Positions 45,571 through 54,741 of a stretch of DNA of 64,000 nucleotides are shown here, one piece after another (positions within the stretch are counted from its first letter, which is position 1; every line of letters begins with the position of its first letter). A program made the translations under genes and the position numbers. This DNA comes from Idiomarina tyrosinivorans (GTDB lineage Bacteria; Pseudomonadota; Gammaproteobacteria; Enterobacterales; Alteromonadaceae), in NCBI RefSeq assembly GCF_003987475.1, contig NZ_PIQH01000002.1:238289-302288 (forward strand). The letters are read 5' to 3'. The notes beneath the pieces are model-generated. The model saw only the letters and a program-made list of their open reading frames with translations, had not been told where the DNA came from and ran no database searches.

Positions 45571-46304
45571 TCCGACCCCTCTTGTTGTTTTTTAAAATAA
45601 TATTTTCGTAATGCAAGAATATAGATAATGGCGCATGCAGCGGCTAAAGAAAACCACTGTATGGCATAAGCTTGATGTCGGCTTGCAGGCATAACCTGTG
45701 GACGCCACTCCCGCGGCCAAGCCCAAGGATATTGCTGATCCAGCAACAACACCCATGCGGCTAAGGGTTGTTGGAGCTGCTTTTGCAACGACGGAATGTC
45801 CAATTTTTGTATCCGTTGTGGCCAAGGCTTACCGGCAAACTGAATAACTTGTTTGGCAAATACGTTGTCGCTAGGCGAATAAGCGTAACCACTGATTTGC
45901 ATTTGTTGCGATGGAATGGTTACTTGCGGGAGCTGCTGGCGTGACGCGGGAGCAGCCACCCAGCCTAAATTGACCAACAGCTTCTGGTTGCCAACGTCTG
46001 GGGTAAAGACACCGATCACTTGATAACCGACCTGGCTTTTGAAAATTTGATTATCGAGTAACAAATAATGCGTGGGGTCGAAGTGTCCAGAGACTGCAAC
46101 TGACTGATAACGTTGCGGCTGTTCAAGCGAGGTAAGACTTTCAGGTTGTTGTTGCGAGGCGTGCTCGAAATCGGCAAACAGTTGCTGCTTTTGGTGCGCA
46201 CGATCGAGCTGCCAAAAGCCTAACTTGACCAGTACGACGATTGCGAGCAAAGTAATTGCTGTCGCAATAAAAGGAACCGCTATGTTAATTCTGTTTAAAG
46301 TCAT
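45567..46304 (-). CDS. SURF1 family cytochrome oxidase assembly protein
   Basis: A 245-residue protein with a helix at each end (about 8-28 and 212-232) and a periplasmic middle, the SURF1 plan. LGFWQLDRAHQKQQ and QVIGVF...LLVNLGWV are family signatures. SURF1 assists heme A insertion into subunit I. The ATG at 46304 is the only credible start but has no clear ribosome site. Its first 23 bases overlap, head to head, the start of the DUF2909 gene on the other strand. Confidence 0.9.
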   Translation of the reverse strand: MTLNRINIAVPFIATAITLLAIVVLVKLGFWQLDRAHQKQQLFADFEHASQQQPESLTSLEQPQRYQSVAVSGHFDPTHYLLLDNQIFKSQVGYQVIGVFTPDVGNQKLLVNLGWVAAPASRQQLPQVTIPSQQMQISGYAYSPSDNVFAKQVIQFAGKPWPQRIQKLDIPSLQKQLQQPLAAWVLLLDQQYPWAWPREWRPQVMPASRHQAYAIQWFSLAAACAIIYILALRKYYFKKQQEGSE

Positions 46305-46497
46305 TATTGTCGCGCTACTGCTTTTTATGGTGGTTAATTTATTTCGCGCACTATTTTCTATGCTACGGAACGATCCCAATAAGCCGCCGATGTCTCGTTA
46401 TTTAGGTCGGCGAGTTATGATTTCAGCAATTGTGTTAATTCTCCTATTAATTGCTGCCAGTACTGGCTTTTTACCATTGCATCCCCGCCCCTACTAA
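46282..46497 (+). CDS. DUF2909 twin-helix membrane protein
   Basis: A 71-residue protein with two membrane helices (about 2-22 and 43-63) joined by a basic loop (RNDPNKPPMSRYLGRR), the DUF2909 pattern found in proteobacterial oxidase clusters. AAAGGAA (46270-46276) precedes the ATG at 46282. It is encoded opposite to all other genes of the cluster, between subunit III and SURF1. Function unknown, probably oxidase assembly or stability. Confidence 0.82.
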   Translation: MLILFKVIIVALLLFMVVNLFRALFSMLRNDPNKPPMSRYLGRRVMISAIVLILLLIAASTGFLPLHPRPY

Positions 46498-46507
46498 GAG
46501 CGGGGAT
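46481..46507 (+). terminator. Hairpin at the DUF2909/coxC convergence
   Basis: Perfect 8-base arms ATCCCCGC (46481-46488) and GCGGGGAT (46500-46507) enclose the DUF2909 stop codon. Only a short, interrupted T stretch follows, so termination is plausible but weak. Confidence 0.4.
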
Positions 46508-46516
46508 TGCCATTTT

Positions 46517-47392
46517 CTATAACACGTAAACGAACACGAATAAGCACACCCAAACCACATCAACAAAGTGCCAATACCAGCTTGTTGCTTGAAAGGCGAA
46601 ATGGCTTTGCGGCGTAAAGTGTCCTTTCATGATGCGTAAGAACATGATGATCAGCATCAGTGTTCCTAACGTTACGTGCATACCGTGAAAACCCGTAAGC
46701 AGGAAAAAGGTATTGCCGTATACCCCAGACTGCAAAGTCAGGCCAAGCTCTTGGTAGGCATGGATATATTCAGACCCTTGTAGGAATAAAAAGCCACCAC
46801 CCAATAAAATGGTAGCGCCCAGGAACAGTTTTAACCGCCCACGGCGATTATTCTCTAGGGCAATATGCGCCATGTGGCAGGTCACCGAACTAAGTAACAA
46901 CAATACGGTGTTGATTGCCGGCAATCCGTACCAACCCATCGCTTCCGTAGTAGTACCGCCAGGCGTTTCTACCAGTGGCCATTGCGCAACAAATTCAGGC
47001 CATAACACACTGTGGGTCATCGCGTTGTTGCTTGCCCCAGCTAACCAAGGTACAGCGACGTTGCGGGCATAGAACAAAGCACCGAAGAAGGCGGCGAAGA
47101 ACATCACCTCAGAGAAGATAAACCAGCTCATTCCTTGCCGATAAGAGCGCCCGAGCTGCTGGTTAAACTTACCCGACATGGATTCATTTATTTGGTCGCG
47201 AAACCAACCGAACAGCATGACCAAAATGACTAATATGCCGGCGGTTAAAATATTGCTGCCATAACCGTCAGTGTTTTTCGTGACATCTAACACGGTGTGC
47301 CCAGCACCGAACGCAATCAAACCAAGACCAATAGCGCCCATAATTGGCCAGGGGCTTGAGGCTGGAACGTAATATTTTGAATTTTCTGCCAT
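46517..47392 (-). CDS. ctaE: Cytochrome c oxidase subunit III
   Basis: Membrane subunit of 291 residues with seven helices. WFIFSEVMFFAAFFGALFYAR and the later GFHGMHVTLGT and YWHFVDVVWVCLF segments are diagnostic. It stabilises subunit I and holds lipids. Fourth in transcriptional order after subunit II, subunit I and ctaG. Confidence 0.97.
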   Translation of the reverse strand: MAENSKYYVPASSPWPIMGAIGLGLIAFGAGHTVLDVTKNTDGYGSNILTAGILVILVMLFGWFRDQINESMSGKFNQQLGRSYRQGMSWFIFSEVMFFAAFFGALFYARNVAVPWLAGASNNAMTHSVLWPEFVAQWPLVETPGGTTTEAMGWYGLPAINTVLLLLSSVTCHMAHIALENNRRGRLKLFLGATILLGGGFLFLQGSEYIHAYQELGLTLQSGVYGNTFFLLTGFHGMHVTLGTLMLIIMFLRIMKGHFTPQSHFAFQATSWYWHFVDVVWVCLFVFVYVL

Positions 47393-47404
47393 AACGACGT
47401 TTCC

Positions 47405-47971
47405 TTATTCTGATGTTGTCGTCTGCGCTACCGTGGTAGCGTTTGCATCGGCTGTCATATCATACAGCGTGTATGACAGGGTTAAGGTAGTGATATGTTC
47501 TGGAATTTCTGGGTCTAAATAAAATTGCACCGGCATTTCGGCATCGGTGTTTGCTGCCAAAGGCTGCTGATTGAAGCAGAAACATTCAATTTTATTTAAA
47601 TAGAGCGATGCCTCTGCTGGGGCAATCGATGGTACAGCCTGAGCCACCATTCGCCTAGCAGTCGGGTTGGCCGCGTAAAAGGTGACCAACTTCACTTCTC
47701 CTGGATGAACATGCACCTCTTTAATATCAGGCTTAAACTGCCAAGGCATCCCTTTGGCATTATGTGTGAGGAACTGCACGGTTACGGTTCGCGATTTGTC
47801 TACATGACTCGCGGTGTAGGCAACCGCCTCATTTTTCGTTCGACCATTGAAGCCCGTTGCATCACAGAAGGCGTTATACAGCGGCACCAGCGCAAATCCG
47901 AAGGCAAACATGCCTGCTACACCCAGTAGCAGGCGGAAGATGATCTTACGGTTATTTGATTGCTGCGCCAT
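47405..47971 (-). CDS. ctaG: Cytochrome oxidase copper-insertion protein CtaG (Cox11)
   Basis: A 188-residue protein with one N-terminal helix (about 11-32) and an immunoglobulin-like periplasmic domain. The copper-binding motif reads IECFCFNQQPL. Delivers copper to the CuB site of subunit I, whose gene lies 5 bases upstream. Confidence 0.95.
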   Translation of the reverse strand: MAQQSNNRKIIFRLLLGVAGMFAFGFALVPLYNAFCDATGFNGRTKNEAVAYTASHVDKSRTVTVQFLTHNAKGMPWQFKPDIKEVHVHPGEVKLVTFYAANPTARRMVAQAVPSIAPAEASLYLNKIECFCFNQQPLAANTDAEMPVQFYLDPEIPEHITTLTLSYTLYDMTADANATTVAQTTTSE

Positions 47972-47976
47972 AACGT

Positions 47977-49569
47977 TTAGCCTTCGATTTTAGGTGGCTT
48001 TTCAAAAGTGTGATAAGGCGCTGGTGATGGGATAGTCCATTCCAAACCTTCCGCACCTTCCCACGGTTTTGCTGCCGCCTTCTCACCGCCTCGGGCGCAT
48101 TTAATAACGACCCAAAGGAAGATGAGTTGTGACAGGCCGAAGGCAAATCCGCCGATACTGACAATTTGGTTGATATCAGCGAACTGGACCGAGTAATCCG
48201 GAATTCGGCGAGGCATGCCGGCTAAGCCAACAAAGTGCATTGGGAAAAACAGTACATTGACGGAAATAACCGATGCCCAGAAATGGAATTTGGCCAATGT
48301 TTCGTCATACATATGGCCAGTCCATTTAGGTAACCAGTAATACACCGCAGCCATTACTGAAAAGATTGCGCCAGTCACTAGGACATAGTGGAAATGCGCC
48401 ACCACGAAATAGGTGTCGTGGTATTGGAAGTCAACCGGGGTAATTGCCAGCATTAACCCAGAAAAACCACCGATAGTGAACAAGATAACGAAGGCTAGGG
48501 CGAACAGCATCGGTGTTTCGAAGCTCATTGCGCCGCGCCACATGGTGGCCACCCAGTTAAAGATTTTCACCCCAGTCGGCACTGCAATTAGCATCGTGCA
48601 ATACATAAAGAACAATTCGGCGACCACTGGCATGCCAGTAGTGAACATATGGTGCGCCCACACCAAGAACGACAAAATTGCAATTGATGCCGTGGCGTAA
48701 ACCATTGACGAGTAGCCGAACAGTTTTTTGCGTGTGAATGTCGGAATGATGGCGGAGATAATGCCGAATGACGGCAAAATCATAATGTAGACCTCGGGGT
48801 GACCAAAGAACCAGAAAATATGCTGGAACATCACCGGGTCACCGCCGCCAGATGCGTCAAAGAAGCTGGTGCCAAAGTATTTATCGGTCAATACCATGGT
48901 TACCGCCCCCGCCAGCACAGGCATTACCGCTATCAGTAGGAACGCCGTGATAAACCATGTCCACACAAACATCGGCATTTTCATGTAGGTCATGCCAGGT
49001 GCGCGCAAGTTCATGATGGTTACGATAACGTTGATGGCCCCCATAATAGAGGAAATACCCATGATGTGAACCGAGAACACAAACAGCGCTGTTGAATCAT
49101 TGCTGTAGGTGGTTGATAACGGGGCATAGAATGTCCAACCCATTGCTGGACCACCACCTTCCATAAATAGCGAAGACAGCAAAATAATGAAGGCAAACGG
49201 TAAAATCCAGAAGCTCCAGTTATTCATCCGCGGTAACGCCATATCTGGCGCACCAATCATCATTGGAACCAGCCAGTTGGCCAATCCAGTAAAGGCGGGC
49301 ATCACCGCGCCAAAAATCATAACCAGTCCATGAACGGTGGTCATTTGGTTAAAGAAATGCGGTTCAACTAACTGTAAGCCTGGCTGGAACAGCTCTGCAC
49401 GAATGACCATGGCCATAGAGCCACCGATCAAGAACATGAGAAAGCTGAACCACAAATACAGTGTGCCGATATCTTTGTGGTTAGTGGTAAATAGCCAACG
49501 AGTAATCCCCGACGGCTTATGATCATGGTGTTCTTCGTGATGAAGGGTATCCACAGTCGTACTCATCAC
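47977..49569 (-). CDS. ctaD: Cytochrome c oxidase subunit I (aa3 type)
   Basis: Catalytic subunit of 530 residues with twelve membrane helices. H80 (TTVHG) is a heme a ligand. CuB and the cross-linked tyrosine lie in WFFGHPEVY (H257, Y261). DTYFVVAHFHYV holds the heme a3 and heme a ligands. The tyrosine in helix VI marks an A1-type proton-pumping oxidase. Confidence 0.98.
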   Translation of the reverse strand: MMSTTVDTLHHEEHHDHKPSGITRWLFTTNHKDIGTLYLWFSFLMFLIGGSMAMVIRAELFQPGLQLVEPHFFNQMTTVHGLVMIFGAVMPAFTGLANWLVPMMIGAPDMALPRMNNWSFWILPFAFIILLSSLFMEGGGPAMGWTFYAPLSTTYSNDSTALFVFSVHIMGISSIMGAINVIVTIMNLRAPGMTYMKMPMFVWTWFITAFLLIAVMPVLAGAVTMVLTDKYFGTSFFDASGGGDPVMFQHIFWFFGHPEVYIMILPSFGIISAIIPTFTRKKLFGYSSMVYATASIAILSFLVWAHHMFTTGMPVVAELFFMYCTMLIAVPTGVKIFNWVATMWRGAMSFETPMLFALAFVILFTIGGFSGLMLAITPVDFQYHDTYFVVAHFHYVLVTGAIFSVMAAVYYWLPKWTGHMYDETLAKFHFWASVISVNVLFFPMHFVGLAGMPRRIPDYSVQFADINQIVSIGGFAFGLSQLIFLWVVIKCARGGEKAAAKPWEGAEGLEWTIPSPAPYHTFEKPPKIEG

Positions 49570-49576
49570 CGTCTCC

Positions 49577-50710
49577 TTAAGGGTTCATTACTTTGTTAAC
49601 GTCAGCGGCTTGCACTAGGTCACCGGTATCATTGCCCCAAGCGTTACGCTCGTAGGTAATCACTGCTGCCAGTTCTTGCATACTGAGTTGCGTACCAAAT
49701 GCCTGCATCGCAGTACCTTTGACACCGTGAACAACGGTATCAATATGTTTGGTGATACTGTCTTTTCCAGTAGTGACCGGGCTGCCGGCTAGGGCAGGGA
49801 ATACGCCTTGTACGCCTTGGCCATTAGGTTGGTGACAAGCAGCGCAGATGCCGTTATAGACTTTCTCGCCCATTTTCATCAGTTCGTCTTTGCTCATCTC
49901 CATGGATAGCAACTCTTGCTCGCGTTCGCGGGCTTTACGCTGCTTTACTTCCATGTTGGTGATCCACTTTTCATATTCAGCAGGCTCTTTCGCAATAACC
50001 ACAACCGGCATAAAGCCATGGTTGTTACCGCAAAGTTCAGCGCACTGGCCACGGTAAATACCCGGTTTATCAACAATCGTCCAAGCCTCATTAATAAAGC
50101 CCGGGTTAGCATCCTTTTTCACCGCAAAATCAGGCACCCACCAAGAATGGATAACGTCGTCAGAGGTAATAAGGAAACGTATTTTTTTACCCGTGGGGAC
50201 CACTAAAGGGCGGTCGACTTCGAGCAGGTAATTCTCGCCTTTTGGTAGTTTGTTATGGATTTGCTGGTCCGGTGTTGCAAGAAGGCTGTAGTATTCCACG
50301 TCGTGGTCGAAGTATTTGTAATGCCACTTCCATTGCGATGCCGTTACCTGAACAGTGACATCAGCGTCGTCGGTGTTTTCCATATGGATCAGCGTGGTAG
50401 TGGCGGGATATGCCATACCAGCAAGAATTAAAAACGGGATGATGGTCCATAGCACCTCAACCCTAATACTTTCGTGGAATTTTGCTGGTGTGCGACCTTT
50501 CGATTTGCGATGCCGAAACATCGACCAAAACATCGTCCCAAACACAATGACCCCGATGACACAGCAGATATAAAATATCGTCATGTGCAGGTCATAGACG
50601 CGTTGACTGATTTCCGTTACGCCTTCTCGTAGGTTTAGGCGAACCGTATCGTCAGCAACGGCTGGCATCACTGCAAGCGCAGGAAGCGCTAACATGCGTT
50701 TTAGTTTCAC
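49577..50710 (-). CDS. ctaC: Cytochrome c oxidase subunit II with fused cytochrome c domain
   Basis: A 377-residue subunit: signal peptide, two helices (about 41-63 and 86-104), a CuA domain and a C-terminal cytochrome c. CuA ligands H188, C223, E225, C227, H231 and M234 are complete. Heme c is bound at C289-x-x-C292-H293 with M335 as likely axial ligand, so this is a caa3-type subunit. The start is a GTG preceded by GAGGAGAAG. First gene of the oxidase operon. Confidence 0.96.
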   Translation of the reverse strand: MKLKRMLALPALAVMPAVADDTVRLNLREGVTEISQRVYDLHMTIFYICCVIGVIVFGTMFWSMFRHRKSKGRTPAKFHESIRVEVLWTIIPFLILAGMAYPATTTLIHMENTDDADVTVQVTASQWKWHYKYFDHDVEYYSLLATPDQQIHNKLPKGENYLLEVDRPLVVPTGKKIRFLITSDDVIHSWWVPDFAVKKDANPGFINEAWTIVDKPGIYRGQCAELCGNNHGFMPVVVIAKEPAEYEKWITNMEVKQRKAREREQELLSMEMSKDELMKMGEKVYNGICAACHQPNGQGVQGVFPALAGSPVTTGKDSITKHIDTVVHGVKGTAMQAFGTQLSMQELAAVITYERNAWGNDTGDLVQAADVNKVMNP

Positions 50711-51040
50711 GCGACTTCTCCTCTCATTCTTCCATCCGTGACATTTGCCACTCGCAAATAGCAGAACTATTTAGCTATGAAGAACAAAGAGGTAAGCAGA
50801 AAAAGGAACAGCTTCTCCCCAGAATCGCTTTCTCCACCAACCCTTTGTTGTGATTATTTGTCGTTATAAAAATTTGGGTATTGGCAGTTATCAATTAACG
50901 AATTTTTAAACAAAGATCCAGTTTTTGCGTTGAAATAATCGTCAAAACGGCGTTTAAATAGACCGTTTGCACAAAAACTGTTCAATAACGTTAACAAATC
51001 TTTGTTTTGAATTCGAGCGGGGGATGTAAGAGATCATAAA
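50711..51040. other. Intergenic region upstream of the cytochrome oxidase operon
   Basis: About 330 A+T-rich bases with no gene that I can support. On the minus strand TTGAAC (50985-50980) and TCTATT (50962-50957) are 17 bases apart and could be an oxidase promoter, leaving a leader of about 240 bases. TTGGC-AGTT-ATCAA at 50881-50894 matches the FNR/Anr dyad at 8 of 10 positions. AAACGG/CCGTTT arms (50945-50950, 50963-50968) form another inverted repeat. Confidence 0.5.
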
Positions 51041-51072
51041 AAAAAAGAGGCTGTTGTGGGAACAGCCTCTAA
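51041..51072 (-). terminator. Terminator of the lexA-sulA operon
   Basis: Perfect 10-base stem (51048-51057 with 51063-51072), 5-base loop and, reading the minus strand, a run of eight T after the stem. Lies 27 bases beyond the sulA stop. Confidence 0.93.
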
Positions 51073-51098
51073 GCTTTAGGGATGAATTTTGTGGAAAA

Positions 51099-51533
51099 TT
51101 AGTGGAGATCAACCGCTAAAGCAGAATCGTCGAAAAGCAGACCTTTGGTATTGCTGGCTTTTAGTGCCCAGCGGAGACGCTTCTCTGAAAGTTGGCTGGT
51201 GGGCTTAAACCACCCTAATACGATTTCACTATTACCCGCCAGCAATGCTTGCTCAGTGGCCCATTCACGCTGAGCGTGATCACGCGCATGGATCCAACGA
51301 ATACGTTCGCGCGGTACACCAGCGTTAACCAGCTGCTGAACAATCGCTCGCGTGGCACCGACTACGGTTACCCAGCGTTTACTATCGCTGAGCATCGCCG
51401 CAACGCGACTAATGGTTTGCTGAGAGTGATTTCCGTCATCATCAAAAAGTGAACCCTGTTCTGGGTTTTCGAATTGTGAGGCGGCTTGCCAGAGTCCAGG
51501 ATGCTGGCCACGGATTGTGTTCATCGGTTTCAT
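51099..51533 (-). CDS. sulA: SOS cell-division inhibitor, SulA family
   Basis: A 144-residue RecA-fold-like protein. The [27 protein letters not shown] segment, with [15 protein letters not shown] after it, is typical of SulA. It halts FtsZ assembly during DNA damage. The ATG at 51533 overlaps the lexA stop (ATGA) and sits 7 bases after GGAG. A lexA-sulA operon is seen in Pseudomonas, unlike E. coli where sulA is separate. Confidence 0.85.
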   Translation of the reverse strand: MKPMNTIRGQHPGLWQAASQFENPEQGSLFDDDGNHSQQTISRVAAMLSDSKRWVTVVGATRAIVQQLVNAGVPRERIRWIHARDHAQREWATEQALLAGNSEIVLGWFKPTSQLSEKRLRWALKASNTKGLLFDDSALAVDLH

Positions 51534-52147
51534 AACCATGCTCCATTTCTGATCACGCCAACGGCTAATCCTTCGATAGCAAATGGCTGATGAGCTAAAT
51601 CGACTTTAATGATGTTGAATTCTTCATTTTCTGGGTGAAGCCATACTTCACGACCTTTACGCTCAAAGCGCTTTACTGTGACTTCATCTTCTAAGCGAGC
51701 GACCACCACTTGGCCATTGCGTGCCTGTTCCGTGCGGTGTACCGCCAACAAGTCGCCGTCAATAATGCCAATGTTCTTCATACTCATACCATTAACTCGC
51801 AGGAGATAATTGGCCTGGGGATGAAACATGTTTTCATCAATACGGTAATGCGCTTCGATGTGTTCCTGAGCCAAAATGGGTTCGCCAGCGGCAACCTGAC
51901 CAATTAACGGCAAACCCTCTTCAATGTCGTCTTCATCGCCCACCAAGCGAATACCGCGCGACATGCCAGGCAAAATTTCGATAACACCTTTGCGCGCTAA
52001 AGCCTTAAGATGCTCCTCGGCTGAGTTTGCTGAGCGGAAACCTAGACGTTGAGCAATTTCCGCGCGAGTTGGCGGCATTCCAGTCGCTGCTAAGTTGTCT
52101 TTTATCAGTGCTAAAATTTCAGACTGTCGCGGAGTTAATGGACGCAT
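51530..52147 (-). CDS. lexA: LexA repressor
   Basis: SOS regulator of 205 residues. N-terminal winged helix (about 1-65, [24 protein letters not shown]). Self-cleavage site A87-G88 (VAAGEP), nucleophile S122 (GMSM) and general base K159 (TVKRF). Two LexA boxes upstream give autoregulation. Confidence 0.97.
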   Translation of the reverse strand: MRPLTPRQSEILALIKDNLAATGMPPTRAEIAQRLGFRSANSAEEHLKALARKGVIEILPGMSRGIRLVGDEDDIEEGLPLIGQVAAGEPILAQEHIEAHYRIDENMFHPQANYLLRVNGMSMKNIGIIDGDLLAVHRTEQARNGQVVVARLEDEVTVKRFERKGREVWLHPENEEFNIIKVDLAHQPFAIEGLAVGVIRNGAWL

Positions 52148-52156
52148 TTTTCGTAC

Positions 52157-52172
52157 CTGTTTATTTGTACAG
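52157..52172 (-). promoter_or_regulatory. LexA (SOS) box 1
   Basis: CTGT-N8-ACAG, the minimal consensus, centred about 18 bases upstream of the lexA start codon. Confidence 0.88.
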
Positions 52173-52176
52173 TATA

Positions 52177-52192
52177 CTGTGAGTATATACAG
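52177..52192 (-). promoter_or_regulatory. LexA (SOS) box 2
   Basis: Second CTGT-N8-ACAG, starting 20 bases from the first, so two repressors could bind on nearly the same helix face. The extended form with an A+T-rich centre is the better consensus match. Confidence 0.88.
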
Positions 52193-52278
52193 GTATTTTT
52201 AAAACACAAACTTTTTTTCCAACGACATTTTTATCCGAGGTTGTTATGCTATACAGCGTCTAAAGAAGAGGGATTGAT

Positions 52279-54732
52279 ATGGCTCGGGCAGGCTGGTTAT
52301 TTCAACTAATTCGATATCCATTGCGGTTAATCACCAAGGACCAAACCATTGTCGATGGCGGTGACGAAGAGTTAGCAACATTACGGCGCACGCCGGTAGT
52401 GTATGTGATGCGCTCGACATCAAAAGCCGATTTGGTGATTGCGCAACGCGCCTGCCGCCGAATGGGGCTGCCGGATCCCACCGAACCCGTTAATGTCAAT
52501 GGCACAACCGTCGACCGAGTACTATATCTCGAGCAAAGCCAGTCGCGCGTATCTGCGCAAGCGCTCGCCGCGTTTAAACAATTGATGAGCGCACACCATC
52601 AAGATCACACACTCGACGTTCAAGTGGTGCCGTTGGGGATTTTCTGGGGCCGTAGTCCAGGGCAAGAAGCGCGAGCAGGTAATGCGATGGTCGGTGATTT
52701 AGATACCACCAGCCACTTCCGTAAATTCTGGTTAGCATTGTTTTCTGGTCGGCAGATCTTGGTGCGCTTATCGCGTTCAGTAAGTTTGCAAAGCATGGCG
52801 CAGACGGATGATAACGATAGCGTACTGGCCCACAAACTGGCGCGCGTCGCCCGCGTGCATTTTGTGCGCATGCGCCATGCAGTCGCAGGACCAAAACTGT
52901 CAGAGCGTAGCGAACTGATGACTCAGTTGGTAGCAACGCCAGCGCTAAAAAAGGCCATTGCGGACGAAGCCAGAACCAAAAAAGTGTCGGAAACTGTCGC
53001 CCGAGAGCGCGCGTTAAGCTATATCGATGAGATTGCCGCGAATTACAGCGATACCTTAGTGCGCGTACTAGATCGCTTTATGACATGGATGTGGAGCCGT
53101 ATTTATAACGGCATTGATGTTCGTGGTGGTGCCGAAGTGAGACGCCTAGCACAGCGCGGACATGAGATCATTTACGTGCCATGTCATCGCAGCCACATGG
53201 ACTATCTGCTACTCAGCTATGTTATTTATAAAGAAGGTTTGGTTCCCCCCCACATCGCGGCTGGGGTGAATTTGAACTTTTTTCCTGCCGGTCCGATTTT
53301 CCGCCGTGGAGGAGCGTTCTTTATTCGCCGCAGTTTCCGCGGTAACAAGCTTTACTCTGCGGTCTTCCGTGAGTACTTATGCTGGCTGTTCCAGAAAGGT
53401 TACCCGGTGAAGTATTTCACTGAAGGCGGGCGTAGCCGCACAGGTCGCTTATTACCGCCGAAAACGGGGATGGTGGCGATGACGGTTCAAGGAATGTTGC
53501 GCGGTCAACAACGGCCAGTGTCCATTGTGCCTGTCTATTTAGGCTATGAGCACGTGATGGAAGTGAGCACTTACCTAAAAGAACTTCGCGGCAAGGCGAA
53601 AGAAAAAGAGTCGATGTTCCAAGTGTTGGGTTCGTTGCGAAAGCTTAAAAACTTTGGCCAAGGCTATGTGACCTTTGGTCAACCGTTAGACTTAAAAGAG
53701 TTTTTGGATAAAGCTGAACCGCAATGGCGCGACAGTATCACCATGGGCGAAGAAGAACCTGCGCGGCCGAAGTGGTTATCTCCTGTGGTGAATCAGTTGG
53801 CGGAAACCCTGATGCGCCGGATTAACGATGCGGCTGCCGCAAACAGTGTTAATTTAACCTCGTTAGCCTTACTCAGTGCCGAGCACCATGCGTTAACGAA
53901 AGAAGAACTGACCAGCCAACTCGATGTTTATCAGCAACTGCTGAGCGAAGTCCCTTACTCACAGCAGGTGAACGTACCGAAGGAATCTGGTAAAGCACTG
54001 TGGCAGTTAGCCAAGCGAACCAATAAGTTCACCATCACCGAAGACACTATGGGCGAAGTGATTCAGTTGGATGAACACAATGCCATTGCGATGACTTACT
54101 ACCGCAACAACGTTTTGCACATGGTTATCGTGCCGGCGTTGGTCGCAACACTAGCGATGGCACGAGAGCAGTTCAGCTTGCAGCAGGCAATAGCGCATGT
54201 CGAGCGCATTTACCCGATGGTCCAAGCCGAGTTATTTTTGAGTCATGAAGCCTCCGATATTGCGTTGTGGGTTTCCGCTATTGTTGATGAATTACTGCGT
54301 CAGGGGCTACTCAGTGGGGACGCTGACGAGCTGCGCAAAGCGGATGCAAACAAGCCACAGTCGTTCCGCCTACAATTATTGGCACGAGCAGCAAACGAGA
54401 CCCTACAGCGCTATGCCATTGTGTTGGAATTGTTGCAGCAAGCACAGCCGATAGCGCGGGCAGAGCTTGAGCGGCAATCTATCACATTAGCGGAACGCTT
54501 GAGCGCAATCCACGGAATTAATGCGCCAGAATTTTACGACAAAAAAGTCATGGGTAGCTTTATTGCCAGCCTCAAACAGCAGGGCTATTTGTCCGTCAAT
54601 GATGATGGTGACCAAGTCGCGACGGCTGAGGTAGGTGCGCTGAGCGATCATATCGATGAATTGCTCGATGGCCCGGTTCGTCAGACCATCCGCCAGTCGG
54701 TACAGCACCTGTTAAAGCCGGAAGGCGATTAA
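52279..54732 (+). CDS. plsB: Glycerol-3-phosphate 1-O-acyltransferase PlsB
   Basis: Inner-membrane enzyme of 817 residues that makes lysophosphatidate, the first phospholipid precursor. The catalytic HX4D is H303-RSHM-D308. Substrate-binding blocks FFPAGPIFRRGGAFFIRR and FTEGGRSRTGRL follow. Length matches E. coli PlsB (807). Divergent from lexA as a neighbour, as in E. coli. Confidence 0.96.
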   Translation: MARAGWLFQLIRYPLRLITKDQTIVDGGDEELATLRRTPVVYVMRSTSKADLVIAQRACRRMGLPDPTEPVNVNGTTVDRVLYLEQSQSRVSAQALAAFKQLMSAHHQDHTLDVQVVPLGIFWGRSPGQEARAGNAMVGDLDTTSHFRKFWLALFSGRQILVRLSRSVSLQSMAQTDDNDSVLAHKLARVARVHFVRMRHAVAGPKLSERSELMTQLVATPALKKAIADEARTKKVSETVARERALSYIDEIAANYSDTLVRVLDRFMTWMWSRIYNGIDVRGGAEVRRLAQRGHEIIYVPCHRSHMDYLLLSYVIYKEGLVPPHIAAGVNLNFFPAGPIFRRGGAFFIRRSFRGNKLYSAVFREYLCWLFQKGYPVKYFTEGGRSRTGRLLPPKTGMVAMTVQGMLRGQQRPVSIVPVYLGYEHVMEVSTYLKELRGKAKEKESMFQVLGSLRKLKNFGQGYVTFGQPLDLKEFLDKAEPQWRDSITMGEEEPARPKWLSPVVNQLAETLMRRINDAAAANSVNLTSLALLSAEHHALTKEELTSQLDVYQQLLSEVPYSQQVNVPKESGKALWQLAKRTNKFTITEDTMGEVIQLDEHNAIAMTYYRNNVLHMVIVPALVATLAMAREQFSLQQAIAHVERIYPMVQAELFLSHEASDIALWVSAIVDELLRQGLLSGDADELRKADANKPQSFRLQLLARAANETLQRYAIVLELLQQAQPIARAELERQSITLAERLSAIHGINAPEFYDKKVMGSFIASLKQQGYLSVNDDGDQVATAEVGALSDHIDELLDGPVRQTIRQSVQHLLKPEGD

Positions 54733-54741
54733 CCCGGCAGG

